Positions 39,101-51,020 of a DNA stretch of 64,000 nucleotides are shown piece after piece; the stretch's first letter is position 1, and each line of letters starts with the position of its first letter. The translations under genes were made by a program, and so were the position numbers. Where the stretch lies: NCBI RefSeq assembly GCF_003473485.1, contig NC_053042.1, forward strand, positions 27,639,262 through 27,703,261, written 5' to 3'. The notes beneath the pieces were generated by a model. It saw only the letters and a list, made by a program, of their open reading frames with translations. It searched no databases and was not told the origin of the DNA. The stretch is from Medicago truncatula (Eukaryota > Streptophyta > Magnoliopsida > Fabales > Fabaceae).

Positions 39101-42100
39101 AGTTAAACAAGTACAACATTCATCATTTATGTGCCATACTGAAAATTTATGGCTGAGCATGCAATGCACTTGTGTCATTTTTTGTATCTTATTTTTTTCT
39201 TTTAATTATGGGATTTTGATTGTTTGTTTTTATTTAATCATGTAATCTTTTGGACAGGGTTATGTTAAAACTGTCTCATCAAAAGGATGCTTCATTCTGC
39301 TCTCACGGAAGATTGAAGCCAGAATTCTTCTGTCCAATTTATCTGATCAATTTGTTACAGATCTTGTGAAAGAATTTCCTGTTGGAAAACTTGTAATTGG
39401 CAGGTAACCATCGACCTATGGTTTCTCTTAATTTTTTAACGAGGTACTTCAGAACGTGTACTAAGGTAGTAAATAACAGGGTTGTATCGGTGGAGCCTCT
39501 CTCAAATCGTGTTGAAGTTACATTGAAGACATCAACAGTTTCTAGTTCATCAAAATCTGTGATATCTGATTTGGGTAAATTTCATGTTGGAGATGTGATA
39601 TCTGGCAGCATTAAGCGAGTCGAGCCATTTGGTTTATTCATTGCAATTGACAACACAAACGTGGTAATTTTACATCCTTTGATGCCATTGGCAATCCATA
39701 TACTTGTAATGGAAGTGTTATAAACTAAATGAAATGATGTTTTAATTTTTTTTTTTTTTTTTTGTGCTCTTACCTTTTAACTTTCTAACTGTATATCATG
39801 ATTTCCTTTAATTTCATGGTTTTATCATAAAACCATTTAAATATTTTTGACTCAAACTTGCAACCTTTTCTGTGGCTGTATTTAATTATAATTTTCCGTA
39901 AATGTTGCTCTCAAGAAAGTAATGGTGATAAATTTGATTCTTTGAGCTCAGTTGATTATGATCTTTCAAATGCCTAGGTTGGATTGTGCCATGTATCAGA
40001 GATTTCTGATAACCATATTGATAACATTGAAGCAAAGTTCGGAGCTGGAGAGAAAGTAAATGCAATAGTATTGAAGGTAATTTTAGTGCAAGGTGTTGGA
40101 TACTTTACTGCTTTATACCCGAAGAAAATTATACGCTGCTTCTAGCTATATCAAAGTGTCAATGATTGTGTCACCTATCTTATATAGCTTAAGTGCATTT
40201 GCATGAGACCCTAACTAAAACTTGATTCTAATGGAAATAGGTGCAAGCGTCTTGAATATCTTTGTAAAACAATGAAAGTAGTTATATTTTGGTGTATTTT
40301 CAAGGTCCTTTTTGAACATTATAGTATCGTGTTAAAATTTATTATCACAAGATTGTGGAAAATAACTTATCTCTTTAATATATCATTATCTTGAATTTTT
40401 AATTGTCTTGCAAAATACTTACATTTTCCTAATATAATATTATCAGGTAGATGAAGAAAGACACAGGATTTCTTTGGGAATGAAGGATTCATATATGAGG
40501 GGCGAAACTGTGCTCCAAATACCTTTAGATGAAGGATCCGATGAACCTATTGCAGATGGAATGAAATCTATATCTTCTACAAGTAGTCGTTTGCTTGGAC
40601 CCTCAAATATGGATATTGAATACGAAACTGATCAATTCCGAATTCTTTCACAAGCAGAAGAAAGGGCCTACATTCCTCCGCTCGACGTTGCCCTTGACGA
40701 CTTTGATCAATTTGACGTAAATAACACAAATAGTTATAGTGAAGAAGCTGCAAATGAAGAAGGCTCTCTAAATGAAAAGCAGAAGAGGCGCGAAAAGAAA
40801 AAGGCAAAGGAGGAGAGGTTGATATGATGCTAGTAAAATTCCGTCTGTCATTTTTTTATTGTTTTGTAAATATAACACAATTATGCTTGTACAGGGAGAA
40901 ACAAATAAGTGCTGCTGAGGAAAGACTACTGGAGGAGGATGTACCAAGGTCTGCTGATGAGTTTGAAAAGCTGGTTAGAACCTCTCCTAATAGCAGTTTC
41001 AACTGGATAAAATATATGGATTTCATGATTTCCTTGGCTGATGTTGAGAAAGCCCGCTCAATTGCTGAAAGGTACATCTTAAGGAACTATGATTTTGAGT
41101 TTGGATGTTTAATTCTTTATGGAATGAAAGCTTGACTTGTTGGTGCTAATCTGAACACGTGCAAAGTCTATTCCTAGCTTTTATTTGTCTTGTATAGAGA
41201 ATGTGATTTGATTAGAGAGAGTAAAGTAAAACAAAGGGGGTTGATTTTATCCCCGACAAAAAATGATATAAACAGCACAACATCCACGAGCAATAAGCTG
41301 GGAGCCAAAGAGGGCCCCCATACACTCAATTCTCGTTCGAAATCTAATCCTTAGCTAGAAGAGGCTTTTAATTTTTGTGTATGTGTTTATTTTGGCCATT
41401 GATTGAGCTAATTCAACATGTTTTGGTCAGTTTATGTTTGAATATTGAACCTTCAGCAGTTGGGAGGGGAGAACTGTATCATTTAAGCATGTAATCTTGT
41501 ATACCAACATTGAAATATTATGTCCGAACTTAGAAGTTATTGTGGAATAATTATTTATACATCATATCAATAACAGTGCAGTTAATTGATTTTTCTCTTC
41601 AGTTTTTGTTTGCAACATTCTTTCATATGCTAAACATTGTGTATACTTTTTGAACCGAAAAACGGAAGTTTTTTTTTTTTTTTTTCCTTCCGGTTCCTTC
41701 AGATTGTTTTTACCCCTTAACTTCTCACAAGATCTCAATCTATGTGAATATCTAATAACTCCTTATCCTTGTGCTCTCTTGAATTTGAAGGGCTTTGAAG
41801 ACAATAAATTTCCGAGAAGAGAATGAGAAGCTCAACATCTGGAAGGCCTACTTTAATTTGGAAAATAAGTATGGAGATCCTAAGGAGGTAATAAGAAAAA
41901 GAAATTTCAGCTTGTGCTGTCCACTGTTCTTGTTATGCTGAGTATACTTATTCTGAGTGTTTGTGTAGGAGGCTATTAAGCAGGTATTCGGCAGGGCTTT
42001 ACAGTACCATGATCACAAGAAAGTTTATCTAGCACTTTTGGGAATGTATGAGAGGACTGAGCAGCATAGTTTAGCAGATGAACTTCTGAATGAAATGACA

Positions 42101-42819
42101 AAGAAGTTCAAGCATTCATGCAAAGTATTATTACTTCAACTTGTAAATATATATGTTACCTTTGCATGTGTATGGAATTTGGAACTTACTATATAATGTG
42201 TTGCAGGTTTGGCTGAGGCGAGTTCAAAGTCTTTTGTTGCAAAAGAAAGATGCTGTTCAACCTGTTGTCAACGATGCTTTAAATGCACTTCGTGGACACA
42301 AGCAATATAAGGATAAGCATATTAAGTTCATATCTCAGACAGCAATTCTTGAATTCAAGATTGGGGTTCCAGATAGGGGGCGATCTTTGTTTGAAGGAAT
42401 TCTACGGGATTATCCAAAGAGAACAGACTTGTGGAGTGTTTATCTTGATCAAGTACATCCTTTACCACTAGTCACTTTGTTCACTTTTGCATATGCGATC
42501 ATAACATTCTTGTGTTTTTGACAGGAGATTCAACTTAAAGATAAAGACTTAATTCGAGCACTTTTTGAAAGGGCAATCAGTCTGAGTCTCCCACCTAAAA
42601 AGATGAAGGTGTGTGCATATGCGATTTTGTTGGTATTTTTATCCTGTTAAAACTTGCTTGAAACTTATTCCAAAATAAACTTACTTTGGACTTTTTGGTC
42701 TTGATTGGCAGTTCTTATTTAAAAAGTATCTTGATTATGAGAAGTCACAAGGGGACGAAGAACGAATTGAATCTGTGAAGAGGAAAGCAATGGAATATGT
42801 TGAGAGTACTATGGCTTGA
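21127..42819 (+). CDS. RRP5: RRP5, rRNA biogenesis protein (S1 and HAT repeats), 40 coding exons
   Basis: Coding exons: 21127-21289, 21410-21612, 23129-23269, 23387-23557, 24881-24968, 25083-25201, 25299-25421, 25762-25833, 26145-26237, 27117-27230, 27338-27460, 28251-28436, 28761-28835, 29032-29168, 29418-29552, 30452-30597, 30683-30748, 31877-31983, 32137-32217, 32670-32744, 32837-32938, 33497-33665, 33770-33915, 34494-34577, 34675-34775, 35492-35627, 36111-36185, 36461-36611, 37099-37723, 38945-39005, 39258-39403, 39480-39663, 39978-40076, 40447-40817, 40895-41071, 41791-41887, 41969-42124, 42207-42452, 42525-42608, 42712-42819. The sum is 5,736 nt and stays in frame: 1,911 aa, the usual size for plant RRP5. 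A Lys-rich start is followed by a long series of S1 RNA-binding repeats (about residues 120-1500; for example [13 protein letters not shown] and [14 protein letters not shown]), a charged linker, and HAT repeats from about 1640 ([28 protein letters not shown]). RRP5/PDCD11 acts in the nucleolus in the SSU processome and in processing of both 18S and 5.8S/25S precursors. All introns are GT-AG except 14 and 24, which are GC-AG. The ends of exons 32 and 39 are the least certain. Confidence 0.95.
21780..22140. repeat. 182-bp tandem duplication in RRP5 intron 2
   Basis: Two nearly identical units lie side by side with a period of 182 bp (for example TTTCACGGGTGAAAC at about 21819 and 22001). A shorter, diverged partial copy with CACTGTGATACCAAACA follows at about 22150-22300. 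The units are not coding. Confidence 0.85.
23860..24345 (+). pseudogene. LINE 3' tail remnant in RRP5 intron 4, copy 1
   Basis: Translated pieces such as [12 protein letters not shown], then [17 protein letters not shown], resemble the C-terminal end of plant LINE reverse transcriptases (GHV...RP, and a LIHVADPT.WDK-like end). Stops and frameshifts are present. A second copy of the last part follows at 24358-24620. Plus orientation, same as RRP5. Confidence 0.6.
24358..24620 (+). repeat. Second copy of the LINE tail block
   Basis: This segment matches 24122-24345 (GAGAAACTATTAATAA, TTATGATAGAGCATTAAGGC, GTTAATTATGATGTAGCTAA in the same order). It is diverged but clearly homologous, with a period of about 275-280 bp. 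Confidence 0.75.
26617..26836 (+). repeat. Duplicated ~48-bp unit in RRP5 intron 9
   Basis: A unit starting CCTATGGTAACAGAAGTAGG and ending CACACTACCATATTG occurs at about 26619-26667 and again at about 26788-26836, 168 bp apart, almost unchanged. Confidence 0.8.
29790..30169. mobile_element. Tourist-like (PIF/Harbinger) MITE, 380 bp
   Basis: The left end GGCTTTGTCTGGGAGTTTGG and the right end CCAAACTTCCAAACAAAGCC are inverted, with TTA at both sides (29787-29789 and 30170-30172), the 3-bp duplication of this superfamily. It lies in RRP5 intron 15 and has no coding capacity. Confidence 0.85.
31168..31360 (+). repeat. ~98-bp tandem repeat in RRP5 intron 17
   Basis: Two adjacent copies share CAGATACTTAACTA/GTAGATACTTAACTA, AGGAACTAA.AAGCAATAT and CAATACTTTAAGTAGCTA. 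Slightly diverged. Confidence 0.75.
32294..32614. mobile_element. Stowaway-like MITE in RRP5 intron 19 (321 bp)
   Basis: The left end is CTCCCTCCGTCCTAATTTATA and the right end GGAACGGAGGGAG, with TA at 32292-32293 and 32615-32616. A (TTTC)n run lies directly upstream (about 32252-32284). Confidence 0.85.
38089..38399 (-). mobile_element. Copia-like LTR with polypurine tract, RRP5 intron 29
   Basis: Read on the minus strand, a purine-rich GCGGAGGAG sits just before TGTTAGAATATTAG, and the candidate LTR ends CATATCTTCAACA; the length is 311 bp. This is the layout of a 3' LTR with its polypurine tract. Retrotransposon-derived sequence seems to continue on the plus side to about 38810. No coding part or second LTR is left. 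Confidence 0.5.
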
Positions 42820-44074
42820 TTTAAAATCACTGCTTTAGTTCTGAATTTGCAGCTTGCTACCATTTTTGAATCCAAAGACGGTTTATTTTCATAGCTAGAT
42901 AACTAGATGGCATAAATTTTTTGGAGTCATCGGGAAAAAGATGAATCTTGGTTGAATGCATCTGTACAAATAGTGCTAATCGGCTTTCAGAAGCACAGGA
43001 AGGGTGCATGGATGTGAGCTTAAGGTAAGCATCAAATGTGCACAGCAAGAGAAAGGCATAGCCTTGATAATTTTGGTTGCTAATTTAAGAATGAGACTGA
43101 TGATTAGATCGGAAATATAGATTAACGTATTCCTATTCTGCCTTTTGCCCATTTTTCATTTAGTTGAGCCTGTACTTTTCAAGTTTCACGCAAGATTTTA
43201 TAAGTGAAAACGTTCATAAATTAATTTGTAAATTAGATAATGTTGTAATATCGGAATTTTGTTTTATCACAACTAATTTATGAGTGTAACCACTATTTTC
43301 TTGTTTCTTCATGAATGTACTCCAAAATATTATTATAGCTTTATCTATATGTCCGAAATTATCTCCTTACAAATGTCGCATTTCTTGTTCTTTCCTCTTC
43401 CTAATTAATAGTTATTTAGATCTGCCTTTCAAAAATGAAAGTAATTTATATCTGATGTTCAGTTAAACACTTGAACGCCTGAGTTTCTGCATATATTACC
43501 TATTATGATTTTTGTGGGTAATCACTTTTCTTGATTTTCAATACCAACAATTTGAGATTTAAATGGCAGTAAAAATTTGAGCTTGTTGACGGTAAATGCT
43601 TTGTAGATGTGTAGGTTCCCTTTTGAGTAAGCTCGGTAAACAGTTCTACCCAATATACCTATATATTTGTAAAATTATCTACTATCAAATTTTCACTTTC
43701 ATCTTTCTACTTTTTTTTTTTTAAAGAATTTTTCTACTTGTCACCTGCGTACTTTAACTCACTATAAAATTCAAATTTACAATTAAGACTTATAAGTTAT
43801 ACTCATTCAATTAATAAACTAAGCTTCATGATGTGGGTCATCAAATCGATTTTACAGCAATATAGACCTTATATTGAGGATACTTGTTTTGTTTCGAAGT
43901 TTAGGAGGAGGGAAATGACTTGTTTTGTTTGGAAGAGTTAGGAGAGGAAATAAGGCTGAATGAAGCGAATGTTTTTGTAAAAAGAATGAAAACGAAAATA
44001 TTGATTTGAGGATGTTATATTTCTAGTTCATTTATGCACTTGGTAAATTCAAAAAACGGTTCAATAAATACATA
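42820..44074. other. RRP5 3' region and spacer, no gene seen
   Basis: The first few hundred bases should be the RRP5 3' UTR. I see no further gene. Confidence 0.5.
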
Positions 44075-44222
44075 CATCATTCAGTCACTATTATAAGCAA
44101 AAATGTGCTCCTTAGATTCATTGAATACATGACGTATGTGGTGATCTATAATACCACATACACCATTTATTGAATGAACCTAAAATGCAATTTTTTTTGC
44201 TTATAATAACGACTAGATGGTG
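44075..44222. mobile_element. Palindromic Stowaway-like MITE (148 bp)
   Basis: The left half CATCATTCAGTCACTATTATA pairs with the right half TATAATAACGACTAGATGGTG, and almost the whole unit folds back on itself. TA flanks both sides (44073-44074, 44223-44224). Confidence 0.75.
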
Positions 44223-44224
44223 TA

Positions 44225-45323
44225 TATAAGTTTGATAAGTATAACTCAACGCTATGTCGATAAAAGTTATATGTTGAAGTACAAACTTGTATCTGTAATA
44301 AAAATACCAGTCACAAAAAATGGGAAAGAAGGTTTGAACTGTGGCCATTTGAATTCCTCTCAACTTTGATAAGAGATTCCAATTTGCTAACCTGAAGTGT
44401 GAATCAAAATCTATATATAAAAAGGAAGTATGATTCAAAACGAATTTGATACAAAAGGATATTGGATTAACGTGCTTGTTAATGAACTATTAATAAAGGA
44501 GATAAGGGATAGAGATAACACAATGATGTTTTCTGATTCACTCCAACTGAGTTAGTCTAGTCTACATAAACTATGAGATTTTTCAACATGATGTTTGAGA
44601 GATCTTCTCAACTACTTCACTCTTTTCAAGTTTTAAACTTTACACAATCTCACAATTTACCTTTAACAACCTAAAGATGATTGTGATGCCTATCAACTAA
44701 TTACAATAGTTTTTTTTTTTATTTTTTTTTTAAGGAAACTAGTTACAATACAATAGTTTTTTTTGAAAGAAACAATACAATAGTTGTTTTGTAATCTTAA
44801 GATGATTTTGATCAATTTGATCTCACAATGACCTCCCTCCTTCTCATTATATATGTTCATATAAAATACAATTATTAACTTACACACGTAATTAGAAAAG
44901 CGGAAAATCAAGCATGAATGCCCGTCTCAAATGAAGAGTATAATTGAAAAAGGAAAAAGTTAGTGCATGTATTTTAGATTTGAAAAATACTAACAAATAT
45001 CCTCAAGACACTTGTTAAGAAATCTAAAGAAAAAATTTTATCTTAAAATTGATGCGTTCAACACATTAAAATTTTAAAACTTAACTTTTTTTCACATAAA
45101 ACTTACCAATTATTTCGATTTTTAATCCTAACTAGTGCGACACTTTACTTATTACACTCCTTGGCTAAAAAAGTAAAAGAGAAATAGAAAATATTGGTTA
45201 TGGTTAGGAATGAACATCCTCCTCCACTCCTAAATTTAGCTGCGCTTTCTTCTGAATAATCACAATTCAACTTTCATCTTCCAATCAATCAACAATGATC
45301 GTTTAGATTGCACATCACAACCC
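44225..45323. other. Spacer and promoter region of the TRAF-type gene
   Basis: AT-rich, with poly(T)/poly(A) runs near 44709-44770. No element or gene is recognised. Confidence 0.45.
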
Positions 45324-48300
45324 ATGTCGGTGAGTTTCTTTCTTCCTTCCTTCCTTCCTTTTTCTCTGCAATTATTTCTTATACTCAAATCATTTCTGTT
45401 TCTTATAAACTTTCAATTTTCTTTAACATTGTAGCATTTTTTTATATCTTCGGATTCCGTTTTGAACGGTACATTACAATTGTTTTATTCATCTCAAGTT
45501 TAATGGATTATACATTTTGAAATTAATTAATCACCAGAAAACGTGTTCCTGTTGACAAATTCATTCTTTCTAATAAATAAATAATGAACAAAACAGATTG
45601 TTTCAATTTGATTTGGAATCCTAAATTGTATCAATTTGATAAGTGACCATCATTGATTATTGATAAAATGAGGGACTGAGCTGATAGCGTGTTTATAACG
45701 ATGTTTTTATTTGTAAAAATTTATTGGTAGGTTTTATCAAGCATGGAAGCGCCTACCGTTGACGTGGATCTTTCGCCTGCGAGGATTGAAAATGAGAAAG
45801 AAGGAGGTCCGATGTTCCATTGTGATTTGCATGATACTGAAGTAGTTCACAAGTTGGCTCAAATGTTCCTGCCGGGTCTAGCTTCTGCTTGTGTTGATAA
45901 CACAACTGGCTTCAACACTCCTGGTTCAGTTGCGGATGGTTTGAGGAAGGAAATGATAGATTTTCTTACGCTGAGAAGTGAATCGTTTGTTGCTGAGACT
46001 GTTATCTTGGATGATGGTGCGGATGGTGGAGTGTCCGATCATCCTTTTGATATTATTTCTAGTTTTGTTGACGATTTTGTAGATTCGAAGAGGAATTTGT
46101 TGAGTCAGGTTTCGGGATGGCTGCTTAGCGATAAGAGAGAAGATAAAATAGATGATTTTGTTCAGGAGATGGAAATGAATGGTTTTTGGTTGTTAGATAG
46201 ACGAGAAAAAGTTGCTGAAAATTTGCTTAAGAATGTTGACTTCAAGAACTCGTTTCATTGCAGCGCGAGTTTTGTTAACAAAGACGAACTTGTCGCCCAT
46301 GTTGATAATTGTAACTTCAAATCTGTGACCTGCCATAATGAGGGATGCAATGCGAGGTTTAGCGCGGTTCATTTGAAGGACCACGATTCACATTGTCCTT
46401 TTAAGATAATTCCATGTGAGCAGAAGTGTACAGATAGCCTTATGAGGCGTGACATGGACAGGCACTGCATTACTGTTTGTCCGATGAAGCTTGTGAACTG
46501 TCCTTTCTATGCTGTTGGTTGTCGATCGGCTATTGCGCAATGTATGGTTGGAAAACATTGCTCAGATGATCTTAATTCTCACTTATTGCACTTGCTTAAA
46601 GGCATCCACAAGGATGCATCCGGTGGAGATCTTAATCGAAGAGTAGAGCAAATTGTACAGGTTAGTCAATAAAAACCATATAGATAGAGTTATTAATGAA
46701 TGGGGATCGGTTAATAGAGTATTTATTTTCACAGTACCACACTGTTATTATTTGTTCTAGCAGAAGCTTCAAATAGTAGCTTTAACCCTACGTGTTTAAA
46801 ATTTTATCACAAAAAAACAAACATGTGCTAGATAGAGTTATTTTAAAGTTTAGCCATCAAACATCTTTCTGCTTACATTCTTTTTCTTGTTAGTTCATGA
46901 ACACCATTAAATGTTTTGAAGGCTCACTTTTCATTCTGAACTTCTAAGCGAGTTGTCAAATATCCTTGCAAACTATTTTTAATTTCAAAAGAGGTCTCAG
47001 TGACTAAGACCTCTTGTGGGGATGTGGAGGGTTGTTCAAATTCCTGGCAAAGCAGGATATATAGTCCCAAAAGGCATTGACTCTGTAAGATGATAGTTAG
47101 GATTAGTTTATAGTTTACGGTAGCTTTTATAGATATCTAGGAAATTATGCAATCCCAAATCAGGATAGTCATCGTCATCCAAAACCACATTCTCTCTTCA
47201 TCAATGGCATCATCAATAATAGGACTAGTAGGAGTAACATCCAAACTGTCTCCAACAACACTAACACCAGGGGTATCTTCATCTATATGTTCACTATCCT
47301 CTCTCTACATTCTCAACCCATTCATCTCAGAATTGATCTTTTCATAGTTAGCTGATTTCCTACCTTCCTTCTTTTTTGGCCAACCTTGAATTAGTCATCA
47401 CATATACTATATCATATGGTTTTCTACTTTAAAGGGTTCATTTTTTTATTGTGGACCTAAACAAATTATAAATGAATTAAAACAAGATGCCTGGGATTTT
47501 ATTGAATAGAATACAATTTTTTCATAAATTTGGAATTTTATTCTTTCAAAGATACATCAATTCCACTCACAACCGGATGAACTACATGTTAAAATCAGTT
47601 ATACAGGTTACGAACCATTCCAATTCTGGATTTGCATCTTAACAAGAATCCCACCATTGTGTTGGTGTTTTAGTTTTAAGTGTGCGAGTGTAGCAAGCTG
47701 ACCAGCAAATAGTACATTTTTTTCTTTGAAATCTTGAAGTCAGAGATCTATCTTAGCACTTTTTCCAGGTCTACCACCATTCTATCCAAAGATACATACA
47801 TGCTCTCTGGAACTTCATTATCAACAGTGAATCAGGGGCATAACGCAAGATGGGGTTAAAGTAATGGCATGTAACATGCAATGACATATGGCGCTGTTTA
47901 TCCCATCTTTCACCAATGAGACTGTAACTAAGAAGGGGAAAAAATAAATTAGATTCCAAACAAGGTGTATAAATTAGCAACCAAAAAAAAAAAAAAAAAA
48001 TGTAAAATTACCGCCTATCTACCCCATCGAAGTCTGATCAAATCTTCTCTTTTGATCAGTCCATCTCTTCATAAATGAACGCTGTGACTGGTTCTCTTCT
48101 GAATACACCATGCAATCCACAACATTTTTTACAATTATAATGCATGATGTATCTGCTTAATTTGATTTTGATACATAAAATTTAGGGTTAAAGGTGCTTT
48201 ACCCCCTGTAATATAGGTCATTTCCGGTTTTCCCCCTGTAAAATATATTTTTTTGATTTACCCCCCTGTAATTTTTTTTCGAATACCCTCCTATATTACA

Positions 48301-49450
48301 GGAGGGTAAAGCACCATTAACCCTAAAATTTATTTTAGCCATTTAGGACAATGATTTAGTCCCATTGATTTTGAGTTTACAGCTATTAAATTTCTTTGAT
48401 TTTGAAAATTGTTACACTAAAGTTTATTTTAGATCAATCAGGACAGTGATTTAATCCTATTGACTTTATGACTTGGCAGCTATTAAATTAGCTATTAAAT
48501 TTCTTTGCTCATTTTCTTCCAAACATACGATCCTTAATGGCTCTTTGGATTCCTATGTTATCTTGTTTCTTATGTTAATTTTTGCTGATCTTAATCCTAA
48601 TTGAAGTTTTTGTCCTACTTAATTTTTAAAGACAAAAATGATCATTGCTGTTCATCAATTTGTTGCTGGATTGACATGCATTCTGAAGTTCATATACTGG
48701 AATTATGTACGCACATTTTTTAAAAGCACATGCCATTTAATAGTAATCTTTTGATAATTTTTCAAAATATATTTAGACATTAATGAGGCCGTGGCATATA
48801 TATATATGCTTATTTGAAACTTTACTACTGATACATGTATTATCATGTTTGGTTTTTGTGAAGTTTCTCATAAGAATTCTGCTTCAGATTGGTCACTTTC
48901 GACCTCTGATTCAATGAAGTACTCAATTTCTGTTGGATTTCCTTTATGTATTAGTGTATGACTGAAAAGTACTTGTAGCAAATACATTCATTAACAAAAG
49001 TTCTGAGGGATTGAATTTGTTTTTAATACTGAATATAGGCTTGATTTGCAGCATTTGTTTATATTTGGGAAGATGTCATAATCAATATTCAAATTATTTG
49101 TCTTATTACAGGCATCAACAAACAATAGGTTAGCAGAAGCTCGCGATGCGAGAGCTTTTAAGCTTATTGTCAGAGATCTTGAAGCTAAGCTAGGGCCTTT
49201 GGAAGTCAATCTCATAGAGAAAACTAGTACAGAAACAGTTGCCAAGAATGAGGACAGTGAAGACACAGGCACGGAAACAAAGGGCAGCACAGAAACTTTA
49301 GCTTCATCAGATAAAGCTGAAATGAGTGCTGTATTGAACAAGAATGAAGATAGTGAAGACACAGGCACGGAAACAAAGGGCCGCACAGAAACTTTAGTTT
49401 CATCAGATAAAGCTGAAACGAGTGCTACATTGAACAAGAATGTTGCATAG
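45324..49450 (+). CDS. TRAF-type zinc-finger protein, two or three coding exons
   Basis: The main exon is 45743-46660 (from MEAPTVDVDLSPARI) and the last is 49112-49450. Together they give 418 aa. An upstream ATG TCG at 45324-45329 ends at a GT donor; spliced to 45731 it joins in frame and adds six residues, so the true start may be 45324. The protein has an N-terminal part with FHCDLHDTEVVHKLAQMFLP, then a TRAF-type zinc-finger region of spaced Cys and His residues (FHCSASFVNKDELVAHVDNC, VTCHNEGCNARFSAVHLKDH, IIPCEQKC, VNCPFYAVGC), about residues 165-290. The last exon codes for a short helix and then an acidic Ser/Thr-rich tail holding two 32-residue tandem repeats. Plant proteins of this kind have no well-fixed role; I make no function claim beyond the finger. 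The intron of 2.45 kb holds duplicated and foldback sequence. Confidence 0.8.
46841..47335. repeat. Duplicated segment, copy A, in the TRAF-type intron
   Basis: This ~495-bp stretch aligns throughout with 49481-49928 (shared words include TTCATGAACACCATTAAA, AATCCCAAATCAGGATAGTC/AATCCCAATTCAGGATAGTC, CAACCCATTCATCTC). The two copies lie on either side of the last coding exon. Confidence 0.85.
48181..48327. mobile_element. Foldback MITE-like element (about 147 bp)
   Basis: The left arm TTTAGGGTTAAAGGTGCTTT and the right arm AAAGCACCATTAACCCTAAA are inverted, and the inner part continues pairing (CCCCCTGTAATATAGG with CCTATATTACAGGAGGG). No clear target duplication is seen; the family is not assigned. 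Confidence 0.75.
49244..49435 (+). repeat. 96-bp in-frame tandem duplication in the TRAF-type last exon
   Basis: Two adjacent 96-bp units (49244-49339, 49340-49435) code for nearly the same 32 residues (KNEDSEDTGTETKG...). The length is a multiple of three, so the frame is kept. Confidence 0.9.
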
Positions 49451-49480
49451 AATTCTGTGAATAATGAAGAAGTTGGTGAG

Positions 49481-49928
49481 CTTTAAAGTATAGCCACCAA
49501 ACAAACATATTTCTGCTTACATTCTTTTGTTTGTTTATTCATGAACACCATTAAAAGTTTTCAAGACTAACTTCTCAGTTTGAACTTCCAAGTGAGGTTG
49601 TCAAATATCTCTGTAACTATTTACAATATCAAAAAAGGTCTGAGAGAAGTTGGTACCACTTGAGCCTTAGCTCAGTTTGGATTAGTTTCTACTTTCTAGA
49701 TATCTAGGAAGTTATCCAATCCCAATTCAGGATAGTCATCTTCATCCTCAACCTCAGTTTATTCTTCATCAATGGCAGCATCATTAATAGAACAAGGAGA
49801 AGCATCCAAACCGTCACCAACAGGCATCTTCATCTTCTCCAACGTCAAGTACTATAGCAAGATGTCTTCATGTATATATATATATGTTCATTATCCTTTA
49901 TATTCCCAACCCATTCATCTCTAAATTG
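49481..49928. repeat. Duplicated segment, copy B, downstream of the TRAF-type gene
   Basis: This is the partner of 46841-47335. Starting 31 bases after the stop codon, it covers the presumed 3' UTR. Confidence 0.85.
49696..49860 (-). pseudogene. Degenerate coding fragment in duplicated segment B
   Basis: On the minus strand a frame reads VGDGLDASPCSINDAAIDEE, a stop, then TEVEDEDDYPELGLDNFLDI and a stop at 49696-49698. The acidic stretch and the terminal hydrophobic motif look like the C-terminus of a real protein. The copy in segment A keeps VGDSLDVTPTSPIIDDAIDEE but then loses the frame. I do not recognise the family. Confidence 0.35.
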
Positions 49929-50156
49929 TTTGTGATTTTCTACACTCTTTCTTCATCATCCTAAATAATTTGTATGTGAGTTTCTAAATTCAACACCTAA
50001 TTAAAAATCATTTGAAAGTTTTGGAATTTAATTCAAAAAATTTAGTTTAAAGGCATTTTTACAAACTAAAAACTTTACGAATTCAATTAGAACAAAATTT
50101 AGTTCAATGAGCTACTAAAAATCTCTAAATAGTCCAAAGATCTAAAAAAATTAAAT

Positions 50157-50461
50157 GAAAGTTTTTTGCCTTAATAGCAGTTTTCGCTCCCTAACTTTCA
50201 CGAAGTTGTGATTTTGGCCCCCTAAGAAAAAAACTACAAAACCGCCCCTTAAGTTTTGCAACTGTAGCAGTTTTGGCCCCCCAAGATCAATTTTTGGTAA
50301 AAATGGTGTCACGTCAGCGTAGACCGAGTCAAAATTGGTCTTGGGAGCCAAAACTGCCACATATGCGAAAGTTATGGACGGTTTTGTAGTTTTTTTTAGG
50401 GGTCAAAATCGTAATTTTGAAAAAGTTAGGGGACTAAAACTGCTATTAAGTCAAGTTTTTA
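50157..50461. mobile_element. Long foldback element (about 305 bp)
   Basis: The two halves pair over nearly their full length: CTTAATAGCAGTTTTCGCTC at the left with the inverse of GACTAAAACTGCTATTAAG at the right. GTGTCACGTCAGCGTAGACC lies at the centre (about 50307). Copies of such elements are common in legume genomes as I recall them; the superfamily is not clear. Confidence 0.75.
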
Positions 50462-51020
50462 ACCATAAACAGATGAACCATAAAGTCGATGTTGTGATAT
50501 AGTGAGCCTCAACATCTCATCATAACTATACAATGGAATCACTACAGCCCACGAAGTAACTTATGCCTTGTAAACCTATAAAGTCACTATTCCGTTTGCA
50601 AAGTTCATTTTATTCCCAACGTGCACTAGAAGTCACTGAATTGTGATCATTAGATGCATTCAACGTGGATCCGCCAATCACATTAGATCATTTACACCTA
50701 TTCAATGATGTTAAAAATTCAACTCTCTTGTCTTTAAATAGGGAGTTCATCATCATTATATCTTTTACTCATCTCTCGCTAAAACATTAATTTAAGCATT
50801 AGAGTGTTTGGAGATACACAATCCTCCTCAGCTCGTACTATCATCCACTGCTGTAATCTGCACCATCCTTATCTCACTCCGACCTCTTATGAGCTTCTTT
50901 TGCGAAATACAGCATGTGTGGTAGTGGTATTCAGACAGACCCAAACTAATCAAAATCAAATTTAAAATCAATACAAAAAACTCGAAAACACAAATAAATA
51001 GACAAAGATAAGCATAAAAC

